Origin: JACVRW01 sp963819635
GTDB lineage: Bacteria; Actinomycetota; Thermoleophilia; Solirubrobacterales; Thermoleophilaceae
Assembly (NCBI GenBank): GCA_963819635.1
Contig: CAWFWX010000008.1
Span: 124,001 to 188,000 of the forward strand
Reading direction: 5' to 3'
DNA length: 64,000 nucleotides
Part shown: positions 60,123 to 64,000 of the stretch, one piece after another
Position numbering within the stretch: the first letter of the stretch is position 1
Layout of the letters: each line of letters starts with the position of its first letter
Position numbers and translations under genes: made by a program
Notes under the pieces: generated by a model
Seen by the model: the letters and a program-made list of their open reading frames with translations, nothing else
Database searches by the model: none
What the model was told of the DNA's origin: nothing

Positions 60123-60168
60123 GGGGTCAGACCCTTAACAATGTGAAGGGTCTGACCCTTCACATTGT
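60121..60168. repeat. REP-like palindromes (GGGTCAGACCC type)
   Basis: 60121-60136 is an imperfect palindrome, AAGGGGTCAGACCCTT. 60138-60168 is a perfect 31-base palindrome with arms ACAATGTGAAGGGTC and GACCCTTCACATTGT around a single T. The GGGTCAGACCC core matches the element at 1030-1085. It lies between the convergent ferritin-like and DUF4396 genes, with no T tract on either strand. Confidence 0.82.
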
Positions 60169-60176
60169 CGCCTCGC

Positions 60177-60725
60177 CTAGAGCACGTCGGCGATCAGCAC
60201 CACCGCTCCGAACAGGCCCGCCGCGGCGGCGATGACGCCGACCACGCGCGGGTCGGGGCCGCCGTGGATGCCGGTCTCGTGCACGGCCGCGTGGCCCTTG
60301 CCTCGCTGGAGGAGCCAGCGGTTGACCGGGTAGGCGAAGAACCCGGCGATGAACAGCGCGAACGAGAGCGAGCCCCAGAACAGCACGTCGTCCAGCCCCG
60401 CGTCCATGGCGCCCGGGATCACGAGGATGATCGCGTTGTCCACGATCTCCATGACGGCGATCGAGAGGGTGTCCGAGGCGAACGCGATCGGGATGACCGT
60501 GGCCAGGGCGAGGCCGGCACGCAGCAGCGGCCAGCTCGTCAGGGAGTAGCCGAAGACGAAGGCGAGGGCGATGGCGAGCGCGATCGTCGCGGCATTCGAC
60601 CAGCCCAGCGCGGTCCCGATGACGACGCCCACGACCTCGCCGATCGCGCAGCCCGTGAGGCAGTGAAGCGTGGCGCTGAGCGCCATCCTGTTGACGTCGA
60701 CGTCATGTGCCGCGTGCGAGTGCAA
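60177..60725 (-). CDS. DUF4396 membrane protein
   Basis: 182 aa. Starts HSHAAHDVDVNRMALSATLHCLTGCAIGEVVGVVIGTALG, the His-rich and C-x-x-G-C-A-x-GE segment typical of DUF4396. Four hydrophobic helices follow (IALAIALAFVFGYSLTSWPLL; AGLALATVIPIAFASDTLSI; VLFWGSLSFALFIAGFF; VVGVIAAAAGLFGAVVLIADVL). The conserved His and Cys could bind a metal; function unknown. Convergent with the ferritin-like gene across the repeat. Confidence 0.8.
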   Translation of the reverse strand: MHSHAAHDVDVNRMALSATLHCLTGCAIGEVVGVVIGTALGWSNAATIALAIALAFVFGYSLTSWPLLRAGLALATVIPIAFASDTLSIAVMEIVDNAIILVIPGAMDAGLDDVLFWGSLSFALFIAGFFAYPVNRWLLQRGKGHAAVHETGIHGGPDPRVVGVIAAAAGLFGAVVLIADVL

Positions 60726-60776
60726 TGGCTCCTCGATCCATTATCGGTCCCGTACCGTTCCGTCACACTCTGTCCA

Positions 60777-61841
60777 GTGTTCGATCCGGTCCTGGACTCG
60801 ACTTTCGCAGGCTGCCGCATCGAATCCGTAGCCGGGCGCGGCGGGATGGGTGTCGTCTATCGAGCCACCCAGCTCGGGCTCGACCGGGTCGTCGCGCTGA
60901 AGCTCGTCGCCCCCGAGCGGGCGGCAGACGCGAACTTCCGCGCGCGGTTCGAACGTGAGTCCCGGGTGGCAGCGGCGATCGAACATCCGAACGTCATCCC
61001 CGTGTACGGCGCCGGTGAGGAGGACGGACAGCTCTACCTCCTGATGCGCTGGGTGCCGGGCACGGACCTGCAGGCGCTCATCCGCCGGTCGGGCCGGCTC
61101 GGTCACGTGCACGCCGCGACAATCGTGGCGCAGGTCGCCGCCGGGCTCGACGCAGCCCACGCCGTCGGTCTCGTACACCGTGACGTCAAGCCTGCAAACG
61201 TGCTCCTCGAGGGCGAAGACGGCTCGGGGCACGTTTACCTCAGCGACTTCGGGCTGACACTCGACCCGTCCGCCGACACGCGCGTGACGGGCAGCGACGA
61301 GTGGTTCGGGACGGTCGACTTCATGGCGCCGGAGCAATTCGAGGGGGATAGCCCCGACGCCCGGACGGACGTGTACGCGCTCGGCTGCGTTCTCAATGCC
61401 GCGCTCACAGGTGAGCCACCGTTCGCTCGCGGGTCCGTCCCCGGCACGATCCTTGCCCATCTGCATGATCCGCCGCCGCGCCCTTCCGACACGGCGGGCG
61501 TGCCGAAGGCCTTCGACCACGTCGTGGCGCGTGCGCTGGCCAAGCGCCCGAGCGACCGCTATCGATCCGCCGGCGAGCTGGGCAGAGCTGCGCTCGCCGC
61601 GGCCGGCACCGGGCAGAACGGCGGGGAGCGGACGGGGGAAAGCAGCGACACCCTCGCGCTGACGAACGGGTCGCAAGTCATACGGACCTCCCGACGACGA
61701 GCGACCTTCGGGGGTCAGCGAGCACCGTCGCGTGACCGCGCGACTGAGACGGGCGTCGCGCCGCCCCACCTCTGCGGTGCTCCTCGCGGCGGGCACCCTG
61801 TTGGCTGGCAGTCGTGGCGGTCGCGGCGCTCCTGGCTATAG
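60777..61841 (+). CDS. Membrane Ser/Thr protein kinase, C-terminus out of frame
   Basis: Starts GTG 60777. Kinase domain ~residues 10-265: Gly loop GRGGMGVVYRA, VALKLV with the ATP-site Lys, catalytic HRDVKPANVLLEG, SDFGLTLD, and MAPEQFEGD with P+1 loop. Past about 61710 (a GGGGG run) the frame leaves the expected juxtamembrane/TM region. In the other frames a TM helix (LLAVVAVAALLAIG region) and an extracellular domain follow (61814-62233). So the natural protein is probably a PknB-like receptor kinase of about 485 aa. It lies beside a PASTA lipoprotein. Confidence 0.87.
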   Translation: MFDPVLDSTFAGCRIESVAGRGGMGVVYRATQLGLDRVVALKLVAPERAADANFRARFERESRVAAAIEHPNVIPVYGAGEEDGQLYLLMRWVPGTDLQALIRRSGRLGHVHAATIVAQVAAGLDAAHAVGLVHRDVKPANVLLEGEDGSGHVYLSDFGLTLDPSADTRVTGSDEWFGTVDFMAPEQFEGDSPDARTDVYALGCVLNAALTGEPPFARGSVPGTILAHLHDPPPRPSDTAGVPKAFDHVVARALAKRPSDRYRSAGELGRAALAAAGTGQNGGERTGESSDTLALTNGSQVIRTSRRRATFGGQRAPSRDRATETGVAPPHLCGAPRGGHPVGWQSWRSRRSWL

Positions 61842-62233
61842 GGCCGCTCGGCACACGCGACGAATCCGGGGCGGTGACGACGACGGACGTGCGGGATGCC
61901 GTCGAGGCGTTTGCGACCGCTTACACCCAAGAGGATGCCGACGCGCTCGCGACGCTGCTCACGCGCGAGGTGAGCCGCGTCACCCCGTCGGACGTCCAGC
62001 GCGGCCGTGAGAGTGTGGTGAGGGAGTACCGGCGTCAGTTCGCCGACAACCCGACAGAGCGCTACGTCCTCACGGCCGTCTCGGTGCGACCGGGCCCGAT
62101 CGGCCGAGCGAGCGGCAGGTACGTGGTGTCGAGGTTGGGCCGAGACCCGATCACGGGCCGGGTCGCATTCGGCGTGCAGCGCGAGCAGGGTCGTCCCCGG
62201 GTGGGGCTCATCGCCGCCACTCCCGATCGCTGA
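61814..62233 (+). pseudogene. Displaced TM and extracellular NTF2/SnoaL-like domain of the kinase
   Basis: Open frame with the end of a TM helix (VAVAALLAIGPLG) followed by a polar domain: VRDAVEAFATAYTQEDADAL, TLLTREVSRVTPSDVQRGRE and SVVREYRRQF, a NTF2/SnoaL-like pattern (helix with Ala-x-Asp, then strands), ending GVQREQGRPRVGLIAATPDR. It belongs behind the kinase; two single-base frame changes near 61710 and 61805 separate them. I do not take it for an independent gene, because it lacks a signal peptide of its own. Confidence 0.6.
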
Positions 62234-62240
62234 GTCCGGC

Positions 62241-62804
62241 TCAGCAGGCCTTGGCGACGGTGAGGTGGATACTGGCTCCCCTCCGCACGTCGCCGCCCGC
62301 AGGAGGGTCGCTTGTGCAGACGACCCAGTCGCCCCCGAGCAGGGCATCCAACAGGCCGCCTTCCTCCTCGACCTCCGCGCGAAGACCAAGAGCGCCGAGC
62401 TCGTCGATCGCATCAGCGCGGGTCGCGCCGATCAGATCGGGCACGTTCACCAGGACCTCTCGCGTGACTCGCAGGGCATTCCAGGCAGGGGCCGCGCCAC
62501 GGGCACTGGCACCGACGTCGATCAGGTTCGATCCCACACGGAGAGGGACCACCGCGCGGAACTCACCCCGGGCAACACGGGCGGGACGGCCGAGGACGAG
62601 CACGCGCGCCCCCCGGGGGTGAACGAGCCCACGTACCTCGACGGTCCCGTCCTGAACCACGGCGGCGTCCGCCGGCGCGGTGATTTCGAGCCGAACCGGC
62701 CTCTCGGGCGGGTCATCGCCGCACCCGGAAGCCCATCCGCCGGCGAGCAGGAGCGGGAGCACCAAGCCACAAGCGCGCGCGGGCCGTCTCGCGTTCATCA
62801 GCAT
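62241..62804 (-). CDS. Lipoprotein with Ig-like and PASTA domains
   Basis: 187 aa. Lipoprotein signal GLVLPLLLAGGWASGC with the lipidated Cys, an Ig-like beta domain (RLEITAPADAAVVQDGTVEVRG ... VPLRVGSNLIDVGASA), and one C-terminal PASTA repeat (VNVPDLIGATRADAIDELGALGLRAEVEE; SDPPAGGDVRRGASIHLTVAK). PASTA domains sense muropeptides or beta-lactams and normally sit on PknB kinases or PBPs. Here it is a separate surface lipoprotein convergent with the Ser/Thr kinase, so the two may act as a split sensor. A Cys pair near the end may form a disulfide. Confidence 0.82.
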   Translation of the reverse strand: MLMNARRPARACGLVLPLLLAGGWASGCGDDPPERPVRLEITAPADAAVVQDGTVEVRGLVHPRGARVLVLGRPARVARGEFRAVVPLRVGSNLIDVGASARGAAPAWNALRVTREVLVNVPDLIGATRADAIDELGALGLRAEVEEEGGLLDALLGGDWVVCTSDPPAGGDVRRGASIHLTVAKAC

Positions 62805-62867
62805 CCTTCGATGAGGCTAGCGTCCGCCTGCGGGCCGCCATCCGAGCGGTTCACCCGCTCCGGGTGA

Positions 62868-63740
62868 TTGCAGCCATACGTCGTGGAGGTACCGTCTGAC
62901 CGGACTCGACTGGTCGTGACGGACAACCCCCACAGCACAGGCGCTCGCCCGCCGGAGGACAGTCGGGGCCTGCTCGGCTTCGCGCTGCGCCTCGGTGGCA
63001 GCGCGGCGGGCACCGCGTTGCGGCCGGCGGTTGCGGTCGTGGCGCTCGGCCGCGGAGTTGAGCACGGCATTCGCGATCGGGTCGGTCGGCGCCTCGGAGA
63101 GGGCGTGCTGTCGGCTGTGGACTCCGTGCTCGCCTCCGAGGTTGCAGCGGCGGCAATCGACCGGGTCGTCGCGAGCCCGCTGGCGGAGCGTGCCCTGGCC
63201 GGCGCGCTCGAGGGACCGCTGGTGGACGCGCTGGCGCGCGACGTCGTGCGTCATGCCGTCGTGGAGAGGTTGGCGGATCCGCTGCTGAGCGCCGACGTGC
63301 TGGAGGCGGTGCTGGAGCGCGCCGATCAAGCCAAAGTGCCGCAACGCCTGACCGAGCGGTTACTCGCCGACGGGGTGATCGAGTCGGCCGTCACGAGAGT
63401 CCTGGACGGACCGGAATTGGAACGGGTGGCCGCGGCGGCGCTCGACAGCCCGGCGGCCGAACGACTGGTCGGGCGGGTGATCGAGAGCCGGCTGCTCGAC
63501 GAGGCCGTCGTGCGCCTGCTGCAAAGCGACGACCTATGGCTGATGGTCGACGAGATCGCCCGCAGTCCGGCTGTGACCGAGGCGATCACACAGCAGAGCC
63601 TCGGCTTCGCGGACCAGGTCGCCGGCGGAGTGCGGGCCCGCTCCCGCAGCGCCGACGTGTGGCTCGAGAGCGCCGCCCGGCGCGCGCTGCGGCGCAGGCC
63701 GGCTGGTGAGCTTCCTCCCGACGGGGAGCACACGCAGTGA
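62868..63740 (+). CDS. Alpha-helical repeat protein of unknown function
   Basis: Up to 290 aa. The start is uncertain: TTG 62868, GTG 62883 or GTG 62916, none with a strong ribosome site. The middle is built from repeated short helices with the pattern V-x-x-V-L-A/D-x-x-x-(A/L)-E/R (VDSVLASEVAAAAIDRVVAS, ADPLLSADVLEAVLERADQA, ALDSPAAERLVGRVIESRLL), like tandem helical hairpins. No signal peptide. It overlaps the RDD gene as GTGA, so both proteins may work at the membrane. Confidence 0.6.
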   Translation: MQPYVVEVPSDRTRLVVTDNPHSTGARPPEDSRGLLGFALRLGGSAAGTALRPAVAVVALGRGVEHGIRDRVGRRLGEGVLSAVDSVLASEVAAAAIDRVVASPLAERALAGALEGPLVDALARDVVRHAVVERLADPLLSADVLEAVLERADQAKVPQRLTERLLADGVIESAVTRVLDGPELERVAAAALDSPAAERLVGRVIESRLLDEAVVRLLQSDDLWLMVDEIARSPAVTEAITQQSLGFADQVAGGVRARSRSADVWLESAARRALRRRPAGELPPDGEHTQ

Positions 63741-64000
63741 GTCACGCCGCGTCGGGCGAACCGAACCGCGCAGCCTTCGTGCCAGCCGGCGTCCAGCGGG
63801 CCTCCGAAGCGCGCCCCGAGACCGCCGCGCCCCCACTCGCTCCGGAGTACGTCGGCCTGGTGACGCGCGCAATTGCCTTCACGCTGGACGCCGCGCTGAT
63901 CAACCTCATTGCGATCGTGGTAGTGGCCGCGGTAGGCCTCACCCTGTCCGTGCTCTCGGTGCCCGACGCGGTGTCGACCGTGGCGATCGTGAGTGGCTGC
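63737..64000 (+). CDS. RDD-family membrane protein (partial)
   Basis: Starts GTG 63737 and runs off the window after 88 codons. After a ~45-residue polar N-terminus comes PEYVGLVTRAIAFTLDAALINLIAIVVVAAVGLTLS. The 'Y-x-G-x-x-x-R-x-x-A-x-x-x-D' pattern (the R and D of RDD) lies in the first TM helix. RDD proteins are small multi-TM proteins of unclear role, sometimes linked to ion transport. Translationally coupled to the upstream helical-repeat gene. Confidence 0.75.
   Translation, partial: MSHAASGEPNRAAFVPAGVQRASEARPETAAPPLAPEYVGLVTRAIAFTLDAALINLIAIVVVAAVGLTLSVLSVPDAVSTVAIVSGC

Overview
The window is very GC-rich and gene-dense. It uses many GTG and TTG starts and 4-nt ATGA/GTGA gene overlaps. 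The gene set is actinobacterial: an mce cluster, fused PafB-PafC, full-length Lhr, a double CIRCE in front of groESL, a c-di-AMP riboswitch on a cell-wall hydrolase, and a form I CO dehydrogenase cluster. A member of the Thermoleophilia (Solirubrobacterales/Gaiellales type) is my best guess; it rests on gene content, not on a marker gene.

Layout. 1-8300: tail of a GGDEF protein, a frameshifted SDR, groEL/groES (minus), an operon of CRP-like regulator, protein-isoaspartate methyltransferase, Nudix and ASCH proteins (minus), and divergently ilvA-psuG-pfkB kinase (plus). 8263-19567: DsbA-like protein, ECF sigma factor with a DUF4349 anti-sigma-like partner, two tandem secreted paralogues, GDPD, a frameshifted Nei glycosylase, a large Lhr helicase and a small lipoprotein. 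19669-28614: six mce genes linked by 4-nt overlaps, with no yrbE permease or MceG ATPase in the window; the fourth gene carries about five frameshifts. 28611-40660: NlpC/P60 hydrolase under a ydaO riboswitch, family 5 uracil-DNA glycosylase, two ABC-2 exporters, dTDP-sugar genes (rmlB, rmlD and a distant long rmlA), a neutral ceramidase-like secreted enzyme, and a LacI regulator facing a small leaderless secreted-protein gene. 40672-43144: PPOX-fold protein and fused PafBC.

43199-54277 is the centrepiece: an aerobic form I CO dehydrogenase locus. It holds coxM-coxS-coxL with the AYRCSFR loop, the XdhC/CoxF, MoxR/CoxD and VWA/CoxE maturation factors, CoxG, a MobA/MocA-like nucleotidyltransferase and a zinc-ribbon protein. 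It also holds three parts I cannot match to the described cox set: five tandem small single-TM proteins coupled to the front of coxM, a stand-alone 151-aa CoxL-like fragment, and a 59-aa Cys/His protein.

54313-64000: isochorismatase-like hydrolase, nitronate monooxygenase, YhaM-like HD nuclease, a frameshifted SDR, GT2 glycosyltransferase, YdjM-like and EcsC proteins, ferritin-like protein, DUF4396 protein, a PASTA lipoprotein beside a Ser/Thr kinase with a displaced extracellular domain, and the start of an RDD protein.

Two window-wide themes stand out. At least eight otherwise well-conserved genes carry single-base frameshifts, which fits indel errors in the assembly at least as well as gene decay. 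Four gene 3' ends carry perfect REP-like palindromes, two of them read through as C-terminal extensions. I saw no tRNA, rRNA, CRISPR array, insertion sequence or origin, and no gene-free stretch longer than about 160 bases.
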